Of a stretch of 17,160 nucleotides of DNA, positions 6,604 to 13,728 are shown piece by piece. Below the pieces are notes generated by a model. It did not search any database and was not told where the DNA came from. It saw only the letters and a list, made by a program, of their open reading frames with translations. This DNA comes from Chromatiales bacterium. GTDB taxonomy: Bacteria > Pseudomonadota > Gammaproteobacteria > UBA6429 > Thiohalophilaceae. Position numbers and translations under genes: made by a program. Numbering within the stretch: position 1 is the first letter of the stretch; every line of letters starts with the position of its first letter. The stretch spans positions 1 through 17,160 of the forward strand of contig JAHEDB010000008.1 in the NCBI GenBank assembly GCA_024641465.1, read 5' to 3'.

Positions 6604-8250
6604 CTACATCATGCCGCCCATGCCACCCATACCACCGCCCATACCACCCATATCATGAGCGCCGCCCTTTTCATCAGGGATGTCGGCGACCATGGCTTCG
6701 GTGGTGATCATCAGGCCGGCAACCGAGGCGGCGTTCTGCAGGGCAGTACGCGTTACCTTGGTCGGGTCGAGGATACCGAACTTGATCATATCGCCATACT
6801 CACCGGTAGCGGCGTTATAACCAAAGTTGTCCTTACCTTCGTATACCTTGTTGACCACAACGGAAGGTTCGGCGCCGGCATTGGCGACGATCTGGCGCAG
6901 GGGTTCTTCCATGGCGCGACGGGCGATGTTAACACCGACGTCCTGATCATGGTTGTCACCCTTCAGACCCTTGACGGCCGCCAGGGCGCGGATCAGGGCA
7001 ACACCACCACCGGGCACCACGCCTTCTTCCACCGCTGCACGCGTGGCGTGCAGGGCATCTTCAACGCGGGCCTTCTTTTCTTTCATTTCAACTTCAGTCG
7101 CGGCGCCGACCTTGATGACGGCAACACCGCCAGCCAGTTTGGCAACACGTTCCTGGAGTTTTTCCTTGTCATAATCAGAGGACGCCTCTTCGATCTGGGC
7201 GCGAACCTGTTTGACGCGTTCTTCGATTTCGTTTGGCTTGCCAGCGCCATCAATGATGGTGGTTTCTTCCTTGGTGATCTGGATCTTCTTGGCATTACCC
7301 AGGTCATCAAGGGTGGCCTTTTCCAGTGACAGACCGACTTCTTCGGAGATCACGGTAGCGCCGGTGAGAATGGCAAGATCCTGCAGCATGGCCTTACGAC
7401 GGTCACCAAAGCCAGGGGCCTTGACCGCAGCAACCTTGACGATACCACGGATGTTGTTCACCACCAGGGTCGCGAGGGCTTCGCCTTCAACGTCTTCGGC
7501 AACAATCAACATCGGCTTGCCAGACTTGGCAACGCCTTCCAGCACCGGCAGCAATTCACGGATATTGCTGATCTTCTTGTCGTACAACAGGATATAGGGG
7601 TCTTCCAGTTCAGCACTCATGCTGGCCTGGTTGTTGACGAAGTACGGTGACAGATAACCACGGTCAAACTGCATACCTTCAACCACGTCCAGTTCATTTT
7701 CCAGCCCACTGCCTTCTTCAACCGTGATAACACCTTCTTTACCGACTTTGCCCATGGCTTCGGCAATGATGTTGCCGATGGACTCATCAGAGTTGGCAGA
7801 GATCGTACCGACCTGGGCAATCGCCTTGTCATCGGTGCAGGGCTTGGACATTTTTTTCAGTTCTTCAACCGTGGCGAGGACTGCTTTATCAATACCACGT
7901 TTCAGATCCATCGGGTTCATGCCGGCGGCAACGGCCTTCATGCCTTCGACGACGATAGACTGTGCCAGAACGGTCGCCGTGGTGGTGCCGTCACCGGCGA
8001 TGTCAGATGTATGGCTGGAAACTTCCTTGACCATCTGTGCGCCCATGTTTTCGAACTTGTCTTTCAGTTCGATTTCTTTGGCAACGGACACGCCGTCTTT
8101 GGTGATGGTCGGCGCGCCGAAGCTCTTGTCCAGAACCACGTTGCGGCCCTTGGGGCCCAGGGTTACCTTGACGGCATTGGCCAGGATGTTCACACCGGCC
8201 AGCATGCGCAGGCGGGCGTCAGTACCAAAATTGACTTCTTTTGCACTCAT
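6604..8250 (-). CDS. groEL: Chaperonin GroEL (Hsp60, 548 aa)
   Basis: This is the 60-kDa chaperonin subunit that forms the double-ring cytoplasmic folding chamber with GroES. It is full length (548 residues, as in E. coli) and carries the ATP-site residues Asp52 and Asp87 in GDGTTTATVLAQ (86-97), the apical-domain motif KAPGFGDRRKAML, the equatorial EEGVVPGGGVALIRA motif, the DQDVG segment holding the catalytic Asp near 398, and the C-terminal Gly-Gly-Met tail (GGMGGGMGGMGGMM). AGAGG stands about 8 nt before the ATG. It lies 54 nt after groES and shares its heat-shock promoters. A strong terminator follows. Nothing in it looks damaged; the high sequence conservation makes the call secure. Confidence 0.99.
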   Translation of the reverse strand: MSAKEVNFGTDARLRMLAGVNILANAVKVTLGPKGRNVVLDKSFGAPTITKDGVSVAKEIELKDKFENMGAQMVKEVSSHTSDIAGDGTTTATVLAQSIVVEGMKAVAAGMNPMDLKRGIDKAVLATVEELKKMSKPCTDDKAIAQVGTISANSDESIGNIIAEAMGKVGKEGVITVEEGSGLENELDVVEGMQFDRGYLSPYFVNNQASMSAELEDPYILLYDKKISNIRELLPVLEGVAKSGKPMLIVAEDVEGEALATLVVNNIRGIVKVAAVKAPGFGDRRKAMLQDLAILTGATVISEEVGLSLEKATLDDLGNAKKIQITKEETTIIDGAGKPNEIEERVKQVRAQIEEASSDYDKEKLQERVAKLAGGVAVIKVGAATEVEMKEKKARVEDALHATRAAVEEGVVPGGGVALIRALAAVKGLKGDNHDQDVGVNIARRAMEEPLRQIVANAGAEPSVVVNKVYEGKDNFGYNAATGEYGDMIKFGILDPTKVTRTALQNAASVAGLMITTEAMVADIPDEKGGAHDMGGMGGGMGGMGGMM

Positions 8251-8304
8251 TGATGTATTCCTCTGTTAAATCTTGTTTGTTAGCTGTGTTGAGTCTGCCG
8301 TGGC

Positions 8305-8592
8305 TTATTCAACGATGCCCATGATGTCTTCTTCGCGCATGACCAGCAGTTCTTCGCCGTCGACCTTTACTTCGGTACCGGAGTATTTGCCGAACAGGAT
8401 CTTGTCGCCGGCTTTAACATCGAGGGGGCGCAGGTCACCGGAATCGGTGATCTTGCCATTGCCCACAGCGATAACTTCACCCTGCATGGGTTTTTCGGTA
8501 GCGGTGTCGGGAATGACGATACCACCGGCGGTGGTGCGTTCTTCTGCCATACGGCGAACAATCACACGGTCATGCAATGGACGGATTTTCAT
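8305..8592 (-). CDS. groES: Co-chaperonin GroES (Hsp10, 95 aa)
   Basis: GroES is the heptameric lid of the GroEL chamber. The start at 8592 (MKIRPLHDRVIV) is preferred over an in-frame upstream ATG at 8625 because AGGAGAGG lies directly before it and the family begins with this motif. The 95-residue product shows the mobile loop EERTTAGGIVIPDTATEKP that contacts GroEL, the roof-loop region (VGNGK) and the C-terminal MREEDIMGIVE. It is the first gene of the groES-groEL operon. The leader contains a CIRCE operator and two promoters. Confidence 0.99.
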   Translation of the reverse strand: MKIRPLHDRVIVRRMAEERTTAGGIVIPDTATEKPMQGEVIAVGNGKITDSGDLRPLDVKAGDKILFGKYSGTEVKVDGEELLVMREEDIMGIVE

Positions 8593-8677
8593 ACTTTCCT
8601 CTCCTAAATATGTCAATAAATTCAAAAACTAAGACCAGACAGCCAAATTGGCCTGAAGGTTAAATTCGAGCACCCGG

Positions 8678-8704
8678 TTAGCACTCATCTTCAATGAGTG
8701 CTAA
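8678..8704 (-). promoter_or_regulatory. CIRCE operator (HrcA binding site) of groESL
   Basis: Perfect match to the CIRCE consensus: TTAGCACTC, nine bases, GAGTGCTAA. It lies about 86 nt before the groES start and overlaps the expected start point of the sigma70 promoter. HrcA repressor binding here would block groESL under non-stress conditions; hrcA itself is not in the window. Confidence 0.97.
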
Positions 8705-8731
8705 TAATAGCGGGCAAGCTTTGCCTGTCAA
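8704..8731 (-). promoter_or_regulatory. Sigma70 promoter of groESL
   Basis: On the minus strand a perfect -35 TTGACA, a 16-nt spacer and -10 TATTAT (five of six) stand immediately upstream of the CIRCE element. The expected start point falls inside CIRCE, the usual arrangement for HrcA control. Confidence 0.85.
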
Positions 8732-8732
8732 G

Positions 8733-8759
8733 AGATGGGGATGAGATTCAGGTTTTCAA
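8733..8759 (-). promoter_or_regulatory. Sigma32 (RpoH) heat-shock promoter of groESL
   Basis: On the minus strand TTGAAA, 13 nt and CCCCATCT match the sigma32 consensus (CTTGAAA, 11-16 nt, CCCCATnT); the -10 octamer is exact. It lies just upstream of the sigma70 promoter and close to the fxsA stop codon. Start point expected near 8725, so CIRCE would be in the leader of this transcript. Confidence 0.75.
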
Positions 8760-8781
8760 TCGACAAGCGGGATGTTTCGAC

Positions 8782-9237
8782 TTATTCATCCAGCTTTTTG
8801 TATTCCCCATTATAGGTGTGCGTATCATCAGGGGCACGGCCACCGCTGCGGCTGGTATGAGTTTGGTGCGCACCGGCACTCATCCAGACGCCACGGGTGA
8901 GGATCTGTACTGCCAGATATTGGCGTAAGGGGGGAAATAACAGCGCAAAACCCACGGCATCGGTGAAAAACCCCGGGGTCAGCAGCAGGGCCCCGGCAAA
9001 CAACAAAAAGGCGCCTTCGATCATGGGGATAGCCGGGGGTTCACCGCGAGCGGCACTTTCCTGCAAACGCCGGATGGTCGTAATGCCCTGTAGCCGCAGC
9101 AGACTGGCGCCGATTACTGCGGTCAGTATCACGATAAAAACGGTCCACAGGGCGCCGATCAGGCTGCCGACCTTGAGCAGCAGATATATCTCCAGGACGG
9201 GAACGGTGAGAAACAGAATAATAAATAATCGAAACAT
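8782..9237 (-). CDS. fxsA: FxsA family membrane protein (151 aa)
   Basis: FxsA is a small cytoplasmic-membrane protein; in E. coli, raised dosage relieves exclusion of phage T7 by the F plasmid PifA protein, but its normal role is unknown. The start at 9237 (MFRLFIILFLTVPVLEIYLLLKVG) matches the family N-terminus; the in-frame extension to 9348 would cross the intergenic region. Membrane segments are seen at about 3-20, 26-45 and 70-100 (IEGAFLLFAGALLLTPGFFTD, a family motif), followed by a polar, His/Ser/Arg-rich tail. The ribosome site is weak (AGGG). fxsA next to groESL is also seen in E. coli. The groES promoters begin only about 23 nt after its stop, and no terminator separates them. Confidence 0.93.
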   Translation of the reverse strand: MFRLFIILFLTVPVLEIYLLLKVGSLIGALWTVFIVILTAVIGASLLRLQGITTIRRLQESAARGEPPAIPMIEGAFLLFAGALLLTPGFFTDAVGFALLFPPLRQYLAVQILTRGVWMSAGAHQTHTSRSGGRAPDDTHTYNGEYKKLDE

Positions 9238-9285
9238 CGTATCGGCCCTGGGTTTGAACTGCGCTTTAGTGTGATGCCAACCGCC

Positions 9286-9291
9286 ATTATA
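9286..9291 (-). promoter_or_regulatory. -10 element of the probable fxsA promoter
   Basis: A perfect TATAAT on the minus strand lies 48 nt before the fxsA start codon in the divergent fxsA/cutA gap. No good -35 hexamer is found at 16-18 nt upstream, so strength or activator need is unclear. Confidence 0.5.
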
Positions 9292-9332
9292 CCTTTTGCC
9301 CTGTGCATCGCTATGCTTTATCTTTGCAGTCC

Positions 9333-9662
9333 ATGCCCGACACACCACAACATATCATCGTCCTGTGCACCTGCCCGGACGATCAAACCGCGACGATTAT
9401 CGCCGATAAACTGGTGGCGGAGGGCTATGCCGCCTGCGTAAATATCGTGCCGGGGATCATGTCGGTCTTTGAGTGGAAGAACAATATCGAACACGAAAAC
9501 GAACTTTTGCTGCTGATCAAGAGCCGGCAGGACTGCTACCCGGAGCTGGAGGCGGTGATCCAGGAGTTGCACCCCTACGAACTTCCGGAGATCATTGCGG
9601 TCTCTATCGAACGCGGCTTAAGCGGCTATCTGGAGTGGATTGACCTTGCAACAGGAAAATAA
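9333..9662 (+). CDS. cutA: CutA1 family divalent-cation tolerance protein (109 aa)
   Basis: CutA is a small, very stable trimeric protein linked to tolerance of copper and other divalent cations; its biochemical role is still debated. The start at 9333 (MPDTPQHIIVLCTCPD) gives 109 residues, near the 112 of E. coli; a GTG ten codons upstream is less likely. Family motifs are complete: CTCPDDQTATIIADKLV, AACVNIVPGIMSVFEWKNNIEHENELLLLIKS, and LHPYELPEIIAV ending in YLEWI. It heads the plus-strand arm and its stop is one nucleotide before the dsbD start, so translation of the two is probably coupled. cutA-dsbD adjacency is conserved in Gammaproteobacteria. Confidence 0.96.
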   Translation: MPDTPQHIIVLCTCPDDQTATIIADKLVAEGYAACVNIVPGIMSVFEWKNNIEHENELLLLIKSRQDCYPELEAVIQELHPYELPEIIAVSIERGLSGYLEWIDLATGK

Positions 9663-9663
9663 C

Positions 9664-11913
9664 ATGTCACGTACAATAAGAATACTTTACCCCCTTCTGC
9701 TCCCCGTCCTGCTGGGCTGGGCGTCCATAGCCACCGCCCAGGACGAGCCCCTGATGCCCGACGAGGCCTTTGCCTTCAAGGCCAGCGTGATTGACGCCAA
9801 TACCGTGCGGGCCGAATGGACGGTCGCCGACAAGTATTATCTGTATCGCGACAAGATCCGCTTCTCGACCGATACCCCGGAGCTTGGCCTCGGCCAGGTT
9901 CAACTGCCGGCCGGTAAACTCAAGCACGGCATCAAACCCGATGGCAGCGAGGGGGAAGTCGAAACCTACATGCACAGCGTGGTCATCAACATCCCGCTCA
10001 ATCGTAACAACCCGACACTGAACAGTTTCACCCTCGTTGCCCATTCCCAGGGCTGTGCCGAGATCGGCATCTGTTACCCGCCCCACACACAGAAGGTCAA
10101 ACTGCAACTACCGGCGGCCGCGGCCAACAGTTCCGCGGTAGGTAAATTGTCCTCCCTCAGTGCCAGTCTTGGGCTGGGCGGACAACCTGACGTACTGCCC
10201 CCGGATCAGGCCTTTCAGCTCAACCTCGACGTCGTCGATGGCAACACCGTCAAGGCCAACTGGGTGATCGCCGACAAACACTATCTTTATCGCGATAAAT
10301 TCAACGTCAAATTGAAGGATGCGCGTGGCGTGCAACTGGCCGATGTGATCCTCCCTGCCGGTGAAACCAAGCAGGACAAGGTCCTCAACCAGACCCTGCA
10401 GGTATTTCACAATCATGCCGAGGCCGAGATCAAACTGGCCCGCAGTCAAAAGGAACCCGTCAACGTCACCCTCGAGCTGACCTATCAGGGTTGCGCCGAA
10501 GAGACCGGCGTTTGTTATCCGCCGATTAAAAAGGAACAGGTCCTGACCCTGCCCACCGCCGTCACTACCGGTAAACTGGCGACGACTTCAGGCAAAGGCG
10601 AAGTGGTATCAGAGCAGGATTCCATTGCGGCGGCCCTCAAGACCGGCGGCCTGCTGACCATCCTGACCTTTTATGGCTTTGGCCTGTTGCTGGCCTTCAC
10701 CCCCTGCGTATTCCCGATGATCCCGATCCTGTCCAGCATCATTGTCGGTCAGGGTGAAAAGCTCACTACCCACCGCGCCTTTATCATGTCCCTGACCTAT
10801 GTGCTGGCCATGGCCCTGACCTATACCGCCGCCGGGGTATTTGCCGGGGTGGCCGGGGAAAATCTCCAGGCCGCCTTCCAGAATCCCTGGGTACTGGGGA
10901 CGTTTGCCGGGGTGTTTGTCGCCCTATCACTGTCGATGTTTGGTTTCTACGACCTGCAACTGCCCTCGGCCCTGCAAAGCAAACTGACCGAGATCAGCAA
11001 TAAGCAACAGGGTGGTAACCTGGTCGGTGTGGCCATCATGGGCTTTCTGTCGGCCCTCATCGTCGGCCCCTGCGTCGCCGCCCCCCTGGCCGGTGCACTT
11101 ATATATATAGGTCAGACCGGTGATGCCGTTTTGGGTGGTTTTGCCCTGCTCGCCCTCAGCCTCGGCATGGGTACCCCCCTGGTGGTCATCGGCACCTCGG
11201 CCGGTAAACTGCTGCCCCGCGCCGGTGGCTGGATGGATGCGGTGAAGGGCGTCTTCGGCGTCACCCTGCTGGCCGTGGCCATCTGGATGCTGGAACGAAT
11301 TTTACCGGCCAGCGTCACCATGATGCTGTGGGCGATCCTGTTGATCGTCTCGGCCATTTATCTCAAGGCCCTGGAACCCCTCAACATCGAAAGCACTGGC
11401 TGGAGCAAGTTCTGGAAAGGCACCGGCCTGGTGTTCATCGTCTATGGCGTGCTGCTGATGATCGGCGCTGCCTCGGGTGGTCGCGATATACTACAGCCCC
11501 TGAAAAATTTTGGTATGTCGGTCAGTGGCAGCAGCGTCCAGGCGGCCCATCTGCCCTTCAAGCGCATCAAGAGCGTGGCCGATCTGCAAGCTGAGTTACA
11601 AACGGCAAGCAGCCAGGGCAAACCGGTGATGCTGGATTTCTATGCCGACTGGTGTACCTATTGCAAGGTTTATGAGAGAGACGTCTTCCCGGATCCCGCT
11701 GTGCAAAAGTCACTGGCCAATGTCGTGTTGTTGCAGGCCGATGTCACGGCCAACGATGATACGGATAAAGCCTTGCTGAAACATTTCAGCATCCCGGCTC
11801 CACCATCCATCCTGTTTTTTGATCGCCAGGGTCAGGAACAACGAGGCTATCGGCTGGTCGGTCAGAAAAATGCCGATGAATTCCGCCAGCATGTTGAGAA
11901 GGCCACTCGCTGA
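9664..11913 (+). CDS. dsbD: Thiol:disulfide interchange protein DsbD with two N-terminal sensor domains (749 aa)
   Basis: DsbD carries electrons from cytoplasmic thioredoxin across the inner membrane to periplasmic thiol proteins. Start at 9664 fits AGGA 7-8 nt upstream and a signal peptide (1-26); an earlier in-frame start would extend into cutA. Domains in order: DsbD-alpha copy 1 (about 27-150, Cys131 and Cys137 in GCAEIGICYPP); alpha copy 2 (about 174-300, Cys277 and Cys284 in GCAEETGVCYPP); eight-span membrane domain (about 325-605, redox Cys348 in FTPCVFP and Cys470 in GPCVAAP); C-terminal thioredoxin domain (about 630-749, WCTYC with Cys664 and Cys667). E. coli DsbD has 565 residues and one alpha domain, so the extra length is the duplicated sensor. 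The second copy has one more residue between its cysteines than the usual C-X5-C. It lies one base after cutA and 54 nt before a TlpA-like gene that could be its client. Confidence 0.97.
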   Translation: MSRTIRILYPLLLPVLLGWASIATAQDEPLMPDEAFAFKASVIDANTVRAEWTVADKYYLYRDKIRFSTDTPELGLGQVQLPAGKLKHGIKPDGSEGEVETYMHSVVINIPLNRNNPTLNSFTLVAHSQGCAEIGICYPPHTQKVKLQLPAAAANSSAVGKLSSLSASLGLGGQPDVLPPDQAFQLNLDVVDGNTVKANWVIADKHYLYRDKFNVKLKDARGVQLADVILPAGETKQDKVLNQTLQVFHNHAEAEIKLARSQKEPVNVTLELTYQGCAEETGVCYPPIKKEQVLTLPTAVTTGKLATTSGKGEVVSEQDSIAAALKTGGLLTILTFYGFGLLLAFTPCVFPMIPILSSIIVGQGEKLTTHRAFIMSLTYVLAMALTYTAAGVFAGVAGENLQAAFQNPWVLGTFAGVFVALSLSMFGFYDLQLPSALQSKLTEISNKQQGGNLVGVAIMGFLSALIVGPCVAAPLAGALIYIGQTGDAVLGGFALLALSLGMGTPLVVIGTSAGKLLPRAGGWMDAVKGVFGVTLLAVAIWMLERILPASVTMMLWAILLIVSAIYLKALEPLNIESTGWSKFWKGTGLVFIVYGVLLMIGAASGGRDILQPLKNFGMSVSGSSVQAAHLPFKRIKSVADLQAELQTASSQGKPVMLDFYADWCTYCKVYERDVFPDPAVQKSLANVVLLQADVTANDDTDKALLKHFSIPAPPSILFFDRQGQEQRGYRLVGQKNADEFRQHVEKATR

Positions 11914-11967
11914 TCGCATAATGCCAAACCTTCTAACCGACTGAACCGGATAAAACTGCTGCTGACT

Positions 11968-12501
11968 ATGAATAAAACATTCCTGATTATCGCTATCGCC
12001 CTGCTCGGTCTGTCGGCCGGTTTTGTCGCCAACCGTCTGATGACCCAGCCCGTCGCACAATCCACTAATGTTGAAACCGGCACACCCAGCGTGGCCCCGG
12101 CCTTCAGCCTCAAGGATCTGCATGACAAGGTACACAGTAGTCAGGAATGGCAGGGCAAGGTGATGATGGTCAACTTCTGGGCCAGCTGGTGTCCACCCTG
12201 TGTACGGGAAATCCCCGCCTTCATCAAATTGCAGGCGGCATATGAAAAGCAGGGACTGGTCATCATCGGCATCGCTCTCGACAGCAAACAAAATGTTGCC
12301 GACTTTGTCGATCCCATGGATATCAACTATCCGATCCTGCTCGCCGAAAAAGAGGGCGTCGCCCTGTCGAAAACCTATGGCAATCGCCTCGGTGTCCTGC
12401 CCTATACCGTCATCGTCGATCGCACCGGTAAAATCATCTATACCCAACGCGGCGAATTGACCTTCGATATCGCCGAAAAGGTCATCAAGCCATTACTGTG
12501 A
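11968..12501 (+). CDS. TlpA-like membrane-anchored thioredoxin (177 aa)
   Basis: This is a periplasmic thiol:disulfide oxidoreductase of the TlpA/ResA/DsbE type. Residues 4-22 form an uncleaved signal anchor or a signal peptide; a thioredoxin fold follows with the active site WCPPC (Cys75, Cys78) after MMVNFWAS, an insert typical of TlpA (VIIGIALDSKQNVADFVDPMDINYPILLAEKEG) and the cis-Pro loop GVLPYTVIVDRTG. It probably reduces a specific substrate such as apocytochrome c or a copper-site protein and may be kept reduced by the DsbD encoded 54 nt upstream; this pairing is inferred from position. The ribosome site before ATG 11968 is weak. The exact subfamily (TlpA, ResA or CcmG) cannot be fixed from motifs alone. 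Confidence 0.93.
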   Translation: MNKTFLIIAIALLGLSAGFVANRLMTQPVAQSTNVETGTPSVAPAFSLKDLHDKVHSSQEWQGKVMMVNFWASWCPPCVREIPAFIKLQAAYEKQGLVIIGIALDSKQNVADFVDPMDINYPILLAEKEGVALSKTYGNRLGVLPYTVIVDRTGKIIYTQRGELTFDIAEKVIKPLL

Positions 12502-12533
12502 AGCGGGGCTCATGTTTTTAGGTCCCTTGCCGT

Positions 12534-12539
12534 TATAAT
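12534..12539 (+). promoter_or_regulatory. Candidate -10 element upstream of aroQ-accBC
   Basis: A perfect TATAAT lies about 195 nt before the aroQ start, followed by a hairpin GGGGA-GAA-TCCCC at 12572-12584. The -35 region is poor. If used, it would give a long leader for aroQ-accB-accC. Confidence 0.4.
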
Positions 12540-12641
12540 TTGATCAATCTGCGGCGATTTGTCGCGAATTAGGGGAGAATCCCCAACAACTGGACAAATG
12601 GCCTGTCTTGGTGCAAAATTCCATTAGAATTTACTGAAATT

Positions 12642-12675
12642 GCATGTTAGTGCATGTTAACCGCATATCCCTGCA
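12642..12675 (+). promoter_or_regulatory. Phased GCAT boxes upstream of aroQ
   Basis: TGCATGTTA occurs twice in direct order (12641-12649 and 12651-12659), and further GCAT cores start at 12663 and 12672. The four cores begin at 12642, 12652, 12663 and 12672, about one helical turn apart. An A/T-rich stretch with TATAAA (12689-12694) follows, so the boxes would sit where an activator or repressor acts on an aroQ promoter. Regulator unknown. Confidence 0.35.
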
Positions 12676-12734
12676 TTTTAGTCAATTTTATAAATAATTT
12701 TAATAATTAACCCGGCGCATAATAAACAGGCCCT

Positions 12735-13178
12735 ATGGCGAACATTCTTGTCTTACATGGTCCGAACCTGAATCTGTTAGGGACCCGCGAACCTGCGCAT
12801 TACGGGGCGACCACCCTGGCCGAAATCAACCAGGGCCTGGGCAAGCAGGCCGTCGCGGCGGGCCATCAACTTGAATGTCTGCAAAGTAATGCCGAACATG
12901 AATTAATCCATAAGGTGCATGAAGCCGCCCAAAAACACATCAAGTTGATCATTATTAACCCGGCCGCCTTTACCCATACCAGTGTCGCCCTGCGTGATGC
13001 CCTGGCGGCCGTCGCCATCCCCTTCATCGAGGTGCACCTGTCCAATGTGCATGCCCGTGAAGAGTTTCGTCGCCACTCGTTTTTCTCCGATCTGGCCTGG
13101 GGCGTGATCAGCGGCCTGGGTGCAGAGGGTTACAGCCTGGCATTACAGGCCGGGATCAACAAACTAAATGCCAACTAA
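12735..13178 (+). CDS. aroQ: Type II 3-dehydroquinate dehydratase (147 aa)
   Basis: AroQ converts 3-dehydroquinate to 3-dehydroshikimate, the third step of the shikimate pathway, as a cytoplasmic dodecamer. The product has the usual length of about 147 residues. Seen motifs: LHGPNLNLLGTREPAHYG with catalytic Tyr23; NPAAFTHTSVALRDAL with the substrate-binding Asn75 and Thr/His; EVHLSNVHAREEFR with catalytic His101 and Arg108 or nearby. Its start codon fits the family N-terminus MANILVLHGPN; the ribosome site is weak (CAGG). It is followed by accB with a 28-nt gap, an order widely conserved in Gammaproteobacteria. Confidence 0.98.
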   Translation: MANILVLHGPNLNLLGTREPAHYGATTLAEINQGLGKQAVAAGHQLECLQSNAEHELIHKVHEAAQKHIKLIIINPAAFTHTSVALRDALAAVAIPFIEVHLSNVHAREEFRRHSFFSDLAWGVISGLGAEGYSLALQAGINKLNAN

Positions 13179-13206
13179 AACAACCAAGACAAAGGTAATA
13201 AGTCAC

Positions 13207-13659
13207 ATGGATATCCGCAAAGTTAAGAAACTCATCGAGTTATTGGAAGAATCCGGCGTTGCCGAGATTGAAATCCATGAAGGTGAGGAATCTGTCCGCA
13301 TCAGTCGTCAGATGCAGCCCATGATGATGGCCGCTCCGATGGCGGCCCCGATGGCGGCACCCGCTGCCGCCCCGGCACCGGTCGCAGCCGCGGCCCCCGC
13401 CGCGAGCAAGGCCGAGGAAATCACCGGCCATGTGGTCAAGTCCCCCATGGTGGGCGCCTTCTACCGTTCATCCTCACCTGGCACCAAGCCCTTTGTGGAA
13501 GTCGGCGACCAGGTCAAGGTCGGCGATACCCTGTGTATCATCGAGGCCATGAAATTGCTCAACCAGATCGAAGCCGACAAGGCCGGTGTGGTGAAAAAAA
13601 TCCTGGTGGAAAACGGCCAGCCCGTGGAATACAACGAACCGCTGTTCGTCATCGACTAA
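13207..13659 (+). CDS. accB: Biotin carboxyl carrier protein of acetyl-CoA carboxylase (150 aa)
   Basis: BCCP carries the biotin that shuttles CO2 from AccC to the carboxyltransferase AccAD in the first step of fatty acid synthesis. The start at 13207 (MDIRKVKKLIELLEESG) matches the family; an in-frame ATG 39 nt upstream overlaps the end of aroQ and is less likely. An N-terminal helix domain (1-35) is joined by an Ala/Pro/Met-rich flexible linker (about 36-70, with MAAP repeats) to the biotinyl domain, which shows the thumb region (SSSPGTKPFVEVG) and the EAMKLLN site with the biotinylated Lys116. AAAGG lies upstream. accB is 69 nt before accC; the gap carries a strong hairpin. Confidence 0.98.
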   Translation: MDIRKVKKLIELLEESGVAEIEIHEGEESVRISRQMQPMMMAAPMAAPMAAPAAAPAPVAAAAPAASKAEEITGHVVKSPMVGAFYRSSSPGTKPFVEVGDQVKVGDTLCIIEAMKLLNQIEADKAGVVKKILVENGQPVEYNEPLFVID

Positions 13660-13668
13660 CCCGGTCGA

Positions 13669-13698
13669 CCAGCCAGAAGCATCAAGCCCTCTGGCTGG
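13669..13698 (+). other. Intercistronic hairpin between accB and accC
   Basis: A perfect 9-bp inverted repeat CCAGCCAGA/TCTGGCTGG with a 12-nt loop stands between the accB stop and the accC start. No T-run follows, so it is not a standard terminator. It may set the AccB:AccC ratio by mRNA processing or stability; this is inference. Confidence 0.75.
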
Positions 13699-13728
13699 CC
13701 TGGCCAGCTGTAACTGAGTACAGACACA

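Noticed and set aside
6601..7329. 242-codon plus-strand ORF over groEL
   Set aside because: Antisense shadow of groEL; His/Gly-rich start is the complement of the Gly-Gly-Met tail.
12655..12662. BirA-like half site TGTTAACC upstream of aroQ-accB
   Set aside because: The second half site at the needed spacing is absent, so a biotin-operator call is not supported.
13320..13410. GC-rich ATGGCGGCACC-like repeats in accB
   Set aside because: They encode the usual Ala/Pro linker of the carrier protein and are ordinary low-complexity sequence.
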